Below, piece after piece: positions 1 through 13,284 of a DNA stretch of 64,000 nt. The stretch is from Tetrahymena elliotti 4EA (Eukaryota > Ciliophora > Oligohymenophorea > Hymenostomatida > Tetrahymenidae): positions 248,001 to 312,000 of the forward strand of contig JH720296.1 in NCBI GenBank assembly GCA_000231825.2, written 5' to 3'. The notes below the pieces were generated by a model. The model worked only from the letters and a program-made list of their open reading frames with translations. It ran no database searches and was not told the DNA's origin. Position numbers and translations under genes: made by a program. The stretch's first letter is position 1, and the number at the start of each line of letters is the position of its first letter.

Positions 1-705
1 ATTAATTCTTCCATGAATTCTTGAAAGAAATACAAAAATGTTTTTAAAATTTCAATACTTTGTGTTCTTATTAGATAAATATTAATTTTTAGTAGATTAT
101 TGAAAGGAATATGTTTGAATATGGGCACTAAAAATTATTCTAAAAAATTAATATACTGTTTGGGTTTATAAACTTATTTATGTGGATTATTTATTCAGAA
201 TTGAATTTAATAGATAAAAAATCCAAATCTATCAATAAAATCTATTCTATACTTTACTAAGGAATACCCTAAATTAAAAGTTTTTTGAAAAATTGGATTT
301 GGATTTTTAAAATTATCATCAGATTATTATCTAAATCTAGGTTTGATTTTATATCCATATTAAATACAGATTCATCGATAAACATAAAAATATTATCCAT
401 AGCATTTTACTCTAATTGAATAAGAAGAAGAAAAATTGGTAAAAACAATAGAGAAATAAATCTCAAAATGTTGTGAAAATTTAGGAAAAATATTGAAGTT
501 TAATATTTAATCATTGATCAAGCAAATTTAAATAATAAGTTTTTTTGATGTAGGCTTACTATAATGAATGTACTAATTTTATTTGAAAAGAAAGTATTTG
601 AGATAAATATATTAAGTTTCGTTTAAATTAAATAGAAAAATTAAATATTTTTATAAATAAAATTATATTATTGTTCAACTAATATTATTGAGAGAGGGTT
701 GTTAA
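1..705. other. AT-rich non-coding stretch
   Basis: No convincing reading frame, RNA gene or long repeat seen on either strand. It reads as ordinary AT-rich ciliate intergenic DNA. Confidence 0.5.
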
Positions 706-981
706 ATGAATGATAAGCAACAAGTTTTAAAAAGTGTAAATGAAAAAATCTATTTTTTAAATGTAAGTAAATACATTTTATAGTATTTATTTTATATATT
801 ATCTTCAAAGGTGAATTTTAAAACTAGAAAATGGTATAAAAATGAAAAATAATTATACCCTTTTTATGTCTACTTAGCTATATGGCTAATTTATCAGATT
901 TATCTTTTTATGGCTACAAAACAAATATTTTTATAATGTATTTTCTTTAAACTGGTTGACTTTCAATAATATAATAATTGA
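706..981 (+). CDS. Candidate small membrane protein (75-91 aa)
   Basis: With TAA/TAG read as Gln, an ATG at 706 opens a 92-codon frame closed by TGA at 979-981. The first 19 codons (MNDKQQVLKSVNEKIYFLN) look like real coding sequence and are followed by a strong donor, GTAAGT, at 763. An acceptor ending CAAAG at 810 would give a 48-nt intron that keeps the frame, so both the spliced (75 aa) and unspliced (91 aa) forms are open. The downstream part contains a hydrophobic stretch (YPFYVYLAIWLIYQIYLF) that could cross a membrane. I recognise no family. The frame is short and the region is AT-rich, so chance cannot be excluded. Confidence 0.3.
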
Positions 982-2643
982 ATACCTTACAATTCATCTC
1001 AGATTAAATGTTTAGTTCCTTTTTTTAATAAAAATAAGAGTGAATATAATTTAAGCTATTTTAGAAAGTAAATCAAGTTAATTTTATAAAAAATCTGTAA
1101 ATTTAATTTCTTTAATCTGCTGATATCAACTAATTAAAAATCCTTCTGTTCATGTATTTAAATACCTTACATATTTTTAAGATTTCTTTCAAAATATATT
1201 TAAATATTACTATATTTAGGCGATTCCAAGTAAAAAAATTTGATTTAAAAGCGCATTCTTAAAAAATACCTGCAATAAAAGATTGTTTGTTAGAAAACGA
1301 TAGAAATAATAAATAACTACAATATTTAAAGATAAGATCTTCCAAATGCATTATTACACAAATTTGTTTAAATTTTTAAATAAAAAATTGCTACCAAAAG
1401 ATAAAAAGAAGTTTTATTAATAATTATAAAACCAGATTTAATCTGCTCTAAAATTATTAACTAGCTATTATTTCAATCAATTTTATATTTTTAAATTAGA
1501 TTTGGTAAATTTGCGCCAAATATTTTAGCTAATTTAAACCAAACGAAGGATTAAAGATTTTGGCGAAAAAAGCAAAAATCCAGAAAGAATAAAATAGAAT
1601 TTCTTATAGAAAGAGAGATAAGATTTAAAAATCAAAATATGAATTCTTTCAAAAATAAGATTTATAAAACAAAGAAGTAGGTAAAAATCTGAAAAAATTA
1701 TGAGAGAGAGTAGTAAATGAAATAGAATACAAATATATATTTATATAGGTTTTTATATAAAGATTTATAAATAAATAGGGGATTTGCAAAAAAAAGTAAA
1801 TATATTTTTTATATGTATTATAGAGTATTTGTTATATAGTTAGTGAGAAATTAATTAAAAGTGTGTTTGAGTTATGCATGATGTAAGTGTGTAGGTGTAC
1901 TCTGTTATACCTGTGTATGTCCTTTCTGAGATTGGTAGTATCAATAATAAACAAATTATTTGATTTTAACCAACTCATGGTAAATTATTCATCTCTTTAA
2001 CAAGATTAGAATAGAAGGAAGGAAGGCCGGATTAATTTATTAACAAATTCTTTAGAAAATAAAAAGAATTTGTTTAGTTGTTCATAAAGTATTTAAATAT
2101 AATGAGTAATTTGTTTGTTTGCTTGTTTGATATAAGGTTTAATTAATAATTATTTGCGCATTTAAGTATTTGCTGAGGATTATTGAAGTTAATATCCAAA
2201 ATCTAAATATATTTATTTGCTTATAATCTTTTAGTATAATAGTAACTTAAGTTTTCATATATTTTATTATTTTGCAATATAAGTTAAGCATTTATTTATT
2301 GATTAGCTTTCATTAAGAGAGTTTTAGTTTGTGTTGGTTTTTGGTTGGAAATGTTTTATTTTTGTGCATTTTATAATAGAAGAAATTGCTTGTTGAACTA
2401 TAATTAATTAAGTATGCTTGTTTTGTTGTTTGTTTGCTTCTTTGCTTGTTTTTTTTGAAATTCGACTAAAGAATTTAGTTTTAAATATCTATGGTGAGTT
2501 TGTTAGTTGGTTGGATATCTATCAATTAAATAGGTTTATTTTTTTATTTTCTAATTTCAAGAAATTTTGAGAAGTTAATTTTAATTGAAGGAGTTGTGAC
2601 AAATCATATTGAGGTTTTTTATTATTTATTTATTTTTTGAATA
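982..2643. other. AT-rich spacer
   Basis: Nothing supportable was seen apart from T/G-rich runs around 2100-2460. Its right end is the 3' flank of the minus-strand gene ending at 2644. Confidence 0.5.
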
Positions 2644-3158
2644 TCAGTTAAGGCCGTTACTGCTAGAATCAAAAGACTATGAAGAAGAGAATGAAAATCT
2701 ATCAGAGACTTAGAAATTATCACTACTTCTATCTTTAGATCCATCTAAGGAAAATTTAATAAAAGGAGAGCTATCGTTATTAATTAAGGGACTTGATTTG
2801 AGTTAGTTTTTTCTACGAGATAAAAGGGAAGATGGTTTTTTGCAGAGACTTTAAGCACTCAAAACATTTTGCCTTTTACTTTCAAAATACTAATAGATAT
2901 TATCTACAGGATTAGCCATGCTAATACCTTTTTCATCTAGCCAACTGTAGATCAATTGTTCTTCTAAACTCAAAACAAGTTAGTCTCCTTTTAAGTTTGA
3001 AGGATCTTCTCCTCCATAGACACTAATTTCAGCTTTTTATAGTAAAGAATATATGAATAAAAATATTTTATTGTTTTTCAAATTCAGTAAATTTATTCAA
3101 AAATAATAAGGTAAAAAATAAATAAATTACAAGGACTGCAGCATTATGAGGGATCCAT
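2644..3158 (-). CDS. Small serine-rich protein with WLD and SSLL-R/K motifs (138 aa)
   Basis: Two exons: 3131-3158 (MDPSQCCSP) and 2644-3032, separated by a 98-nt GT-AG intron (3033-3130). Together they give 417 nt and end in TGA. The protein begins MDPS, then has an amphipathic stretch EEQLIYSWLDEKGI near the middle, a basic patch KKPSSLLSRRKNQ, and a C-terminus rich in Ser and Asn. No enzyme motif, signal peptide or membrane segment is visible. It is not a family I can name, but the WLD stretch and SSLL basic patch reappear in the same order in the gene at 18008-18412, which starts MEPS; I infer the two are paralogues. The short Ser-rich sequence with a basic patch would suit a phosphorylated regulator, but that is speculation. 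The shared motifs support its being a real gene. Confidence 0.75.
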
Positions 3159-5426
3159 TACGTGTAAGACAATAATTATGAAAATATAGTTGATTACTAG
3201 AATTGGTTAATTTGAGTTATTAAGGGTTGTAAAGTTCTGTTAGATGTGTATAGTGAAGTATCAAATGAAAGATTTGGTCAAGAAAGGGAGTTATTATTAA
3301 TGTTTGTGTTGCTGTTGTTGTTATTATCTAGTATGTGTTTTGAGTTGTTTATAAATTTAAAAATAATTAAATTATTATATTTGGAGTTATGCAAGGTGTA
3401 TTTTTTAAAGACTATTAAATATAACTAGCCAGCTATTTAAGTTATGGTAAAAAATGTAAAATTTTATTATTAGTAGATGTTTATGGGGAGAAAAGCAATG
3501 ATTGTAGAGTAAGTAAATTAATCGGTGATCGTACTATAAATAATTTAATTAAATACTTTTTTTTGATTAAAAGAATAAATAAATAAGACGAATTATCACA
3601 GTCTTATTATTCTGCTACCTGGTTTAATTTCAAAAAGTGATTTTATTTTTCAATCTACAAATTTAAAACTTTTCAATTGATTTTTCTTTCTTTTTTGATA
3701 GGAAATTCAAAATATATATTCTCATTTATAGTTCTTATTTACTTCAAATTGCAAATTTCTACCCCTGTAAATGTAAGAAGGAGAACAAGAAATTTATATT
3801 AAACTACTCATTTAACCATTTTGCTTTGTTCTAAAAATCTCCTTTACATTATCTTTTGAAATGAGAATATTCAAAATACTTCCTTTAGAGTATCAACAAC
3901 CTGCTTTGATAAAAGTTTGAATAAATTTAGATGTTGAAAGACTAAATTAAAAGTAGTACTAGCCTGTTTGTTGCTAAATCGTTAAATTATAATTTTATTT
4001 TTCAAAGTATTTCGAATTCTCCTAGCTATAATATGCCATTCTATTTTAGTGAAATTTAATTTGAATTTGACTTTTTCTGATACACTAGCTAAACGTAATG
4101 CACCTTTCTAAATAGAAACTAAGAGTTTTATTTTTATTTTAAATTAAAATTCAATTAAAACATCTAATAACCTCATCTTTTTTTGAATTTTCAAATTTTT
4201 ATTACTTACTTACTCGCCCTTCGCCCTCATCAAAATCTAAATGTTTATTTTTAATTTTCCTTTTATAGAAACAGATATAGTTACGAAGAACTTAAAATCA
4301 TAAAAACTCATTAGACTAAGGTTGTCCCCCTTTTTCCAATTAATTTTTATTTGCCAACATTTTTTCTGGAATAATTTAACTGAATGATTAATAGGTTTAC
4401 ACTTCTTTATTCTGAATATATTTTCAACACTAGTTTTTTTTTTTCTACAATTTTAAATTAATTTTGTCGAAATTTAATAAGTATTACAGAGTTACTTGAT
4501 CACTAATAGAATAGAAAACTAATTAATGAAGATGCTATTATTCTTGTATTTTTTTATAGCGATTTATAATAATTCTAAAATTTAATAGAGTCCAACCAAC
4601 CAACTTCTTTAATTATTAACACTAACGATTAATTAATTAAAACACAAGAAAAAAAAGAAAGTAATTATTATTTTATTTACTATTTTTTGAGAGGTTAGGT
4701 ATTTAATACTTTTGATTAATGTTAAATATCTACATATTAAATCAGCTAGTACTAAAAATACTAAACAATATTTCTGAAAAGAACTAAATTTTATCTATAG
4801 AGATTATAAAAATACTTTTTCCTATGAGGTAAAGAATGTATGGAGATGTCTCATTCATCTCATTAAATGCAGTAAGAAAATATTTCACAAGCTTTTTAAT
4901 GAAAAGCTAAACATAAAAAAATAATTTTGACTATGAAAAAACTAAAAGTTTTTGCTTCTTTAAGCTAAATTTATTTTAAATTAACTTACTTTCTATTTTT
5001 GTTTCGTTTTTTTTCTAAAATATACAATTTCGAATAAGAGAGTTGTTAACTTAAATTTATAACTGTGCAGAAATTTCTTTTGTCATTAAATATCAATAAA
5101 TTTCAAGCTTGTAAGTTTTTTAGCAGTTTTATTAATTAAAAAGAATTTACTGAATAGAGTATAATTTTTTAATGTGATTAACATATTTATATATTTGAGT
5201 TATACAACTATACATGATTCTTATCACTTGTATTAGAATTAAAAGATTATGGTATGTATATTCTAGTTTCAATTAATAAGCATAAAAATATTTGAAATGG
5301 GAAATATTTAATATTCACGATTTATGCAATTCGTATACAAATATACATAATTATTATGTTTAAATGATAAAAAATTCGAAGATAAATTTTAAACTAAGAT
5401 ATAATATAAATTGATGTAATAGAAAC
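3159..5426. other. Long AT-rich spacer
   Basis: No gene model could be supported over about 2.3 kb. Hydrophobic short frames near 3246-3428 lack any family resemblance. Upstream flank of the 138-aa gene on the left and downstream flank of the BRO1/adaptin-ear gene on the right. Confidence 0.5.
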
Positions 5427-8400
5427 TCATTGAATAGTAAACAAGAAAATTAAGTTTTGTATGAAGAATTCAACAGCATTTCTATCCTCATATTCAGATC
5501 CACTGGATATTTTAAACTGTATCATATTATTTGGCTTCAAGTATATCTTTAGCATGAAAGTAACATTAGGCTCTCTTAAGTATATTTAGCCACCTAAAAT
5601 GTAGTCGTTTAGACCAAGATGAAATTAACTAGCCTTTTCTGGATTTAAATTAAGGAAGTGTGGAAAATAGCTATGGAAATCTTAAGGAGACTTAACTATT
5701 TATCTATTAATGTTACAATCTTCAGTGATAATTAAATTAAATTTAGATATTTCTTTCCATAGACTTTTGAACTATACGACATTTTATATCTCTTAAATTT
5801 CTATGAATTTTGTTAATAGGCAAGGAAGGGGCACTTAGAATTTCTAGTTGAACCCACGGCACCTGAAAATTTAATTAAAAATAATTAAATTCAAATTATA
5901 AATTGATGGTTAATTATTTACCTATATTCTACATCTGCTAATACTACTTCATAAGGAATTGAAGTGTATGAAAATGTTAAAGATTGCTTAATTTGTTTTT
6001 TTGATGATAATTGTGTCATCAAAATTTATTAGTCTTTTTGCATTAAAATTTCTAATTTTTTTAAATAAAATTGGTAATAGCACAATTAAAATTATTTTTC
6101 AATAAATTTTTGTAATTTTACTGTTAGAGTGTAAGTAGGTGATTGAAAAATTAGTAATATCAATGTCTGTCTTGTTAGTGAAATAGAGACCAAATTTAAC
6201 TATATATTAATTGTTGATGACATCTGAGCTGCTTATTTGTCCTATTTGCAAATCTTCATTTTCAAAGATTGAGAATTTCCACTTTAAATTAGATCTCTTG
6301 AATTTATATAAAGCTTCTTATGAGAAACGAATATAATTGAATAAATTTGAATCATATTAGACTAATTTTCCCTTTTAATATTTAAGCTTAGCTTTATTGG
6401 AATAATATGTTTTAGGATTTCTGAATGGGAAAATAAGATCAGCTCTTATTCTATCTATTTGTCTCAGGTCTCTAATATCATTCATAGAACTAATAGATTC
6501 TAATTTTTAAAAGAAAGATTTAATAAAAATTATCTAGCTTATACAAAATTCAATAATATAATTAATAATTACAGTCTTATTAAGCTTCCTCATCTTCATA
6601 TCTTTCAGGTAAGGCTAAACTTTCATCTATAAATACTTACTCTATTTTCTTATTGAAATTATTTTTAAAATTGGAAAAGCCATTTGTTGAAGCCATTCCA
6701 TTCAATTTACTATATTTCATACTATTTAATTATGAAAGTCTTAATTTTTAGCTTTAGTTATTGTTTTTGTAAGGATTGTAAAAATTAGGTTGAGTCATAT
6801 AATGTTTAAGATCACTCTCTTAGTCAGATCCTCTTTAAGATCTTTAAACATCATTACGTCTTAATTATTGTGTGCTTGCAAATTAATTATTGTAATCTTC
6901 TCTTGAGCCTAATTAATAAATATATATTTAACTTAAATAAAAAAAATCTTTTAAATTACTTTCAAAATCTTTAGAATGATTTTATTGAGGAGGATTTCTG
7001 AAATATTGAGCAGAAGATGACCTTTAAGCAGCAAATTGTTGCTATTAGGAGACTTAATTCTTTTACTAGATAAAAGTGTTCAACTGAGTGTCTAGTTACT
7101 TACTTTTTTCTATGGTTTCTGCTAATACCTTCTTAATTTGAGAAAATCTCATTTCCTAGTCCACAGATTTTCTTTATAAAAATAAAATTGATTGAGCTAA
7201 TCATTATAAATCTAAAAAAAATATTACACTGGATTGCTATTCTATTACTAGTGGATTAAAGTTTCAAGTTCGTTGATTTTTGTTTATAATATAGGGATGT
7301 TGTGATTTTCCTCTTACAATTAATTTATTTTGTTATCATATTCTTGCACTCTTTGCTAGTATGAACTTCTATCATGATAATCAATAATATTCATTTGAGA
7401 AGGAGCAGCTACAGCATTAAGCTCAGCCTATTCCAAGAGATGTTCCAATTCTTTATTTCTTTCTGTAAGATTCTGAATTTAATTTTCTAAAATCTAAAAA
7501 TTATATTCCTCTTATTTATTTTTGTTGTTATTTGATCTTACTGTTAGTAAATCTTCCTTCAAAGTTTAATATTCTATTTGTAAAGCCTCATAATTTTGTT
7601 GCAATTGAATGTTCTTTTACTCCTCATCAGCAGCTATTTGTTAAAGCTAGCTTATGAAATTCTTTTACTCCTCATTTTCTGTTCTGAGTTATTTTATTTT
7701 TGATTCTAAAACTTTTTAATTTTCCTATAGATCATGTTAATTAAATTCTTGCTAGCTCTCCAAACGTTATAATTTATTCTCAAGATCATTCACCAGCCCA
7801 CCTAACCTTTAATTTTCTTTTTCCAAATTGAATTTTTCGACCCTAATCTCATTTTCTTTATCTTCCTAAATTTCAAATATCTTCTGCTGCTATTCATTAA
7901 TGTTCTCGTTGAGTGAATCAATTTAATTTAAGAGATCTTATATTCTATTGTTAAGCTATTCATTTTCATAATTTTTTTCTTCTGCCTATGACTTCTAGTA
8001 AGCTCTATCCTTCTAAGATTCTTCTAATTCATTCTAAAGAAATGTAATTTTTTATTTTAATTTTTCCTTTTCTTCTACCTACTGATTTAATATTTGTTAA
8101 AATCTTTAAGCTTCCTCATTATTTTTTTAAGAATTTTAATTTTTTTATGACATCTCAGCTAATCTATTTTCTTAAAGTTGTTCTTCTAAACTTTCGATTA
8201 TTTCTTCTTATTTCTACTTTGATAGCTTAATCTATTTTAACTCTTCCTCTTATTTTACAGTCTTTTCTTCTACTCTCTTTATCATATCATCTTTTTCTTT
8301 CACTTTCTACTCTAATTCAAGAATCTTTCTCAAATATAATTGCTATTCCTTTAACAAATCATCAACATTTTATTTCTTTGAATTATCAAATTAAGTTTAA

Positions 8401-9968
8401 GATGTTTGCTGTTTCTATCCTCCTTCATTTCTTTTTTCAACGCTATTCTTTCTTTGAGATTACTATTGCTCTTCTGTTAATTAAGCCCCTTATGGTTGCT
8501 AAGCAGGGCGATTTACTTACTTTTGTTATTCTAAATTCTCAGCATTCATTCTATTGGAGCTTTATTCAACTGTTCTGTTTGATTGCTATGGTTGTTTTTA
8601 AAAAACTTGGCTCTCAGACTATTTATTTGTGTTCTACCCTGATACTGAGTCTTACTAAGATCTATTACTTACTACCTATGAGGCCTGCTAATTAGGTTTT
8701 TACTAAATAGATTTTTTCTTAACTTCTTCATGCTTGCTAAAAATATCTTATGCATTTATTTTGAATTCTTAAAAAGTTATTTTTTTTGTTTTGTAGCTAC
8801 GAAATTTTGGAACAATAATGTCTACATACCACATCTCGTTCTCATAAATAACTTTATCTTCAGGGAAAAAGTGTTCAAGTTACTTTTACTTTTATTCTGC
8901 TAAAATTTCTTCATAGTAAGCTAAACAATCTTGTAATTTAGCCTAATCGATATTTGATTCACTCTATTCAAATTGCTAGCTTAAGAATATCTTTGTTTCT
9001 TTTATTTAAAACTATAAATCTACCAAATCCTCCAAATATAAAACAGCTTAAAAGCCTGCCTTTCCCTAAAATTTAAATATTTCTTCTCTCTAAAAGTAAA
9101 TAAACTTCTCTTCTTCAGGAAACTCAACTCCTTCCCTCAAACAGCTTTCAAATGCTAAAAAATATTTTGTTTTCTTTTTTAAAAATTCAATTTATTTTAT
9201 GAAACTTTTAATGATAATATTACTGTTCCATTGCTATTCCTATAATGCCAACACGCCCATGTAAATATACATTCAAGCATTCTCCCTACAACAGCTTCAC
9301 CAATTTATTAATCTTTTTCACCTATTTCATATACATAAAACTTTATTCCTTATTTGCTAATAAAATAAAATGAAATTTTAAGATAAATATTGTTTTGTCG
9401 ACATAAATTTAGTTAGACTCAAACCTAAAATAAAATAAATTTAAAAGCATTTAAATTCAAGATTTTACTAGGAGTATCAGAGATATAATTTATTCCTACA
9501 GGCTCTGTATCAGAATATTAGATTACTGTCATTTTGATTAAATTTAAAAGATTTAAGCTGACATTTATGAGAACGTACTGTTAACCTAAATCCATAATAT
9601 CTTTGATAATCTAATTTTTATAATGGTTTACTTGCTATAAAAAATACAACATAACAATAAGAATCATTACCAAAATGCAGGATAGCTTATATATGCCTTA
9701 TTCATTACTATTCGATAATATTTCAGCACATGCTTACGTTAAGCTTTTAGCTATTTCCCTAGTTTATTTTTGAAATTGTAAAATTTAAAACTCAAATAGG
9801 AAACATAGCAACAATAATAAGATAATACTCTTTTTAAATTGCAACTTCCTTTGTCTAATTTTATTCTACTCTAAGAGACTATATAATCTCAGCTTACTTT
9901 TTTTTAAATAAACTTTTTGACCTTAAGACTTCTAAGTAATACTCCTTAGAAGTATTTACCTAAGACAT
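5427..9968 (-). CDS. BRO1-like, coiled-coil and alpha-adaptin appendage fusion protein
   Basis: The 3' part is firm: exons 7228-9272, 6960-7171, 6573-6908, 6122-6499, 5922-6051 and 5427-5862 sum to 3537 nt with no TGA, or 1178 aa from the Met at 9272. The C-terminal ~250 residues match the AP-2 alpha-adaptin appendage: a sandwich part (YIVKFGLYFTNKTDIDITNF) and a platform part (VPLPCLLTKF, then FKSLWKEI with the conserved Trp, then a FMLKIYLKPN strand). The middle is a long Gln/Glu-rich coiled coil. The N-terminus most likely begins at the ATG at 9968 (MSQVNTSKEYYLEVLRSKSLF), with several introns between 9273 and about 9840 that I cannot place exactly. Segments such as YMGVLALQEQQW and PEDKVIYENEMWYVDIIVPKF resemble BRO1 domains of ALIX-type ESCRT adaptors, but only weakly. 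The trunk of a normal adaptin is absent, so this is not an AP-2 subunit. A role in endocytic or endosomal membrane traffic is inferred. Confidence 0.8.
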
Positions 9969-11818
9969 TTTTTATTAATAAAGTTGTTATTTATTTATTT
10001 ATTTAATAAAAATTTTTAATCAGTCAGTAGCAAGCAGATAGATTATGAAATAATTAATATGTATGGGTAAACTCTTAATATTTATTTATTTTTATTTATT
10101 TATAACTATTTTGATAAAATTCTTATTAATAAAAAATTATCTTTTTCACAAATTTATTGATTAAACATCAATAAATCAATAATAGATTAATTTTATAATC
10201 TCAACAAACTATTTTTTTATTTTATCCAAAAATTACATCTTTAATGCTCATATTTTTTTAATAATTCTAATAATTCTTTTTAAAATTCAAAGCAAAAACT
10301 ATCTTGAAATAAAATTTATTAATATTAAAATGATTCATCTTTGATAAGATAAAAAATGTAATTTTAAGTTAAATCATCAATAGATAGATTCTGCTTAGAT
10401 CTTTTCTCAACAAGATTATTATAAATTTTTTATAAATCTATTTTATTCTAACATATTAAGATCCTTACTCAAATAGAAACGAAACATTTAAAGATATTAT
10501 TAATTCACATATTATAATAACTTATCTTTTTGGATGTAAAAATTTAAAATTCTAAGCTTTAGTATTTTTTTTCTGTAAATTTCAGGAAATTAAACATCAT
10601 AAATAATAAATTTTCTATTGAAAAATTAAATTATTTAATTTAAAATTATTTTAAAGATACAATATAAATTAAAAAGTAAAAAAGTTTATTAAATAACATT
10701 ATTTCCTAAAATTTAAAAGATTGCCCATAATTGCTATCTAACCAGTAGCTAATTAACTAAAAACTTAATCCAATTTTCTTTTTAATTGAAGGAAAGGAAG
10801 TTTTGTATTTTCAATTGAGGGATTCTAAAATAAAAGGTAAAAGAATTAAAAAAAAAAGAAAAATTCATAATATTTACTGTTTATTTGATTTTTTAAATCC
10901 ATCTTTGCAAAAAATATCTAAATATTTTATAGTTGATTTATTTATTCTCCTTCCTACAGGATATATGTTAAAATTTTTTTTCTTAATCACTTTGGAGTTC
11001 TATTTATTACATTTACTGAATTTAGAGTTGTTACTTTACTTAACTAATTAAAATAGATATCACAAAGATCAAATAAAAAGGTACATCAAATATAAAATAT
11101 GTTTGTTAGTTACAAGATATAGAATTTATATATTCACAAAATATATATAACATAATAGAAATGGTAGAAATATTTTACATACATTTGAAAAAGTATTTTT
11201 TTGAAACATGATTTAAGTATATAATTTATTTTATTTGAATTCATACAAATATTAAAAAAGTTAATTTTATTATCATATTTCATTTTAATTTACATTAAAA
11301 AAAGTCAAAGGTTAAATAATTTTTTATCAGAAATCTTTTTACATAATTTATTTATTTTAAGGCTTTCTTTCTTTTCAAAAGTTTATTCAAAATTATTTTT
11401 GATTTCTTCAAGACTAATAACGTTAATGTATTTTTATTTCCTTTATCATTAGAATGTTTTTAAGTTGTTACAAATTTTTAAATAGAAGTTTAAGGAAAAA
11501 AATGTTTCTCAATATTTTTATAAATCTAGAAAATCTCACAATTTAGCAATTGGATTTATTAATTTTAACAGGAGATGATTCATTTTAATTACCAAATAGA
11601 AAAAAAAATGAATAAATAAATATATGATCTACTACATTAATAATATCTGAGATCTAATAATTTCTCTGAGAAGTTATAAGATAAAATTAAAGTTTATAAG
11701 AGACTGTTACAATGCTTTAAATTATAAAGCTAAAATCTTTAAATTTTAATAAATTATTAAATTCAAATAAGAAAATACTAGAGCCTATTTTAAGAATAAA
11801 AAACATTCATTTTTAATC
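9969..11818. other. Divergent intergenic region
   Basis: It lies between a minus-strand and a plus-strand gene, so it should hold both promoters, but no specific element is recognisable. A frame around 10803-11051 lacks an ATG and has no family resemblance. Confidence 0.5.
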
Positions 11819-13284
11819 ATGAATTAAAATTTTATCTTCTTGCTTTTTGTCTGCTGTTTGTATGTCCAGAGTGTAAAAGCAGTTTCTTGTGATGATGGAA
11901 CCTACGATAATGGATCTGGTACTTGCTTAACTTGTCCCTAATACTGTACTAAGTGTACGGATGCTAATACTTGTACTGAATGCTAAGCCTCTACCTTTAT
12001 TTACAAAAGTATTTGCATCTCGTAATGCCCTTCTTAGAGCAAAGTTCCAAGTTCTGGAACAGAGTGTGATCTCAATTGCAAAAATGAGGGTGAATATCCG
12101 AGTATAAAAATTCAGTAGATTTTGATTGTAAAACAGTTACTGATGATACATCTGCTTACTGTTTATAATAGATTCCAAACCTCTAGTAAGATAATTCAGG
12201 ATTTTCATTTTAAATTATGAATCCTACTGATAAAGAAAACTTGAACTTGAAAGTTCTTTTTTTTAATGTTCCTTCTATTTGCTATACTTTTGATCTTCAT
12301 CTCGGTACTGAGGCAATACCTCCTTTAACTCCAGCTAAAAATATCAATAGTGCTCTTGAAATATTATACTAATTCCCTATAAAAAAGATGGATCCTTTAG
12401 TAAATGGAGCTTGCTAAAATGAGCTTTGTTCATTTACTCATAAGCTTTTGTGGAAAGGAATGCTCTAATACACCTATAGCTTTGATGTTCAAATTGTTAA
12501 CAATGCCGTAATATTAAGTGAAGGGATAAATATTATCAGTAATGGAGGTAGTGGTAATCCTATTTGTGTAGGTTGCCAAATCCCTAAAGAGCTTTAATTA
12601 AAGTCTAATTTAAAGATTACCTGTGACAAAACAGCAAATTGTGGCTAGACCGACGCAATATCTACAACTACTGGTGAACAGATTTCAATAACCTAAGTTT
12701 TAGAAGAAGAAAGATACAAGTAAAACACTCTTAAACCTTTCTCTATTAATCTGAAGATAAAAGACGAAAGCGGAGTTGAAGTCGGAGTATTTGAAATCAA
12801 AAATTTTGAGAGTGATAACACTACCAAAGGTTAAATTACTTACAAATTCAATACAGTAGGTTTTAAATCTGGCACTTTAGTAATTATCTCAAAAATAGAC
12901 AAAGTAATTTTTAGCAGAAGACAATTAGCTTCAAACTTAAGAGCCTTGGAATAAATTCAAGGAACTAAGTATCCATACTAAGAAATTAATGTAGAAATCT
13001 AATCGGACTCATTGAGCAATGCTTCTACAATAGGACTAATTGTTGGTATTGTTGTAGTCTGTGTAGCTGCCTTTATGTCAATCTTGGTCTTAGTTATTTA
13101 TATGCTAAAGAGATAGAAAATTTAAAAATTGACAGAGAAAGTTAGTGTTAGTAACTAAATTAATGAAGAATCTATTCAATAAATGAACAATATGAATACT
13201 GCCAAGTAAGTTCAATAACAACAATAACTATAGATGCATAATTAAATTACTGAGAACAAATCAGCTATTTTCCTTTAGCAATGA
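11819..13284 (+). CDS. Cysteine-rich type I membrane protein with a frame break
   Basis: The frame opens at ATG 11819 with a signal peptide (MNQNFIFLLFVCCLYVQSVKA) followed by furin-type Cys repeats (CxxCPQYCTKCxxxxxCTEC). Near the C-terminus a single hydrophobic segment (IGLIVGIVVVCVAAF) is followed by basic KRQK, giving a short cytoplasmic tail rich in Gln and Met; TGA is at 13282-13284. The frame changes once: the first frame is good to about 12100 and a second one is good from about 12105 to the end. Either one base is missing near 12100, or a 26-nt intron (GTGAATATCC...TTCAG, 12090-12115) restores the frame exactly; all other introns placed here are at least 46 nt. Cys-rich surface proteins of this layout are abundant in Tetrahymena. 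Function unknown; a surface or secretory-pathway location is inferred. Confidence 0.75.

Noticed and set aside
3246..3428. Hydrophobic 60-aa frame on the plus strand
   Set aside because: Leu-rich, no family resemblance, ends at TAG (a Gln codon here), and lies in the upstream flank of a minus-strand gene.
8378..8695. Plus-strand 105-aa frame
   Set aside because: It is antisense to the strongly supported coiled-coil exon 7228-9272; the opposite strand has far better coding character.
10803..11051. 82-aa plus-strand frame
   Set aside because: No ATG start (begins at TTG), ends at TAA which is not a stop in this code, and reads as AT-driven Leu/Phe/Lys composition.
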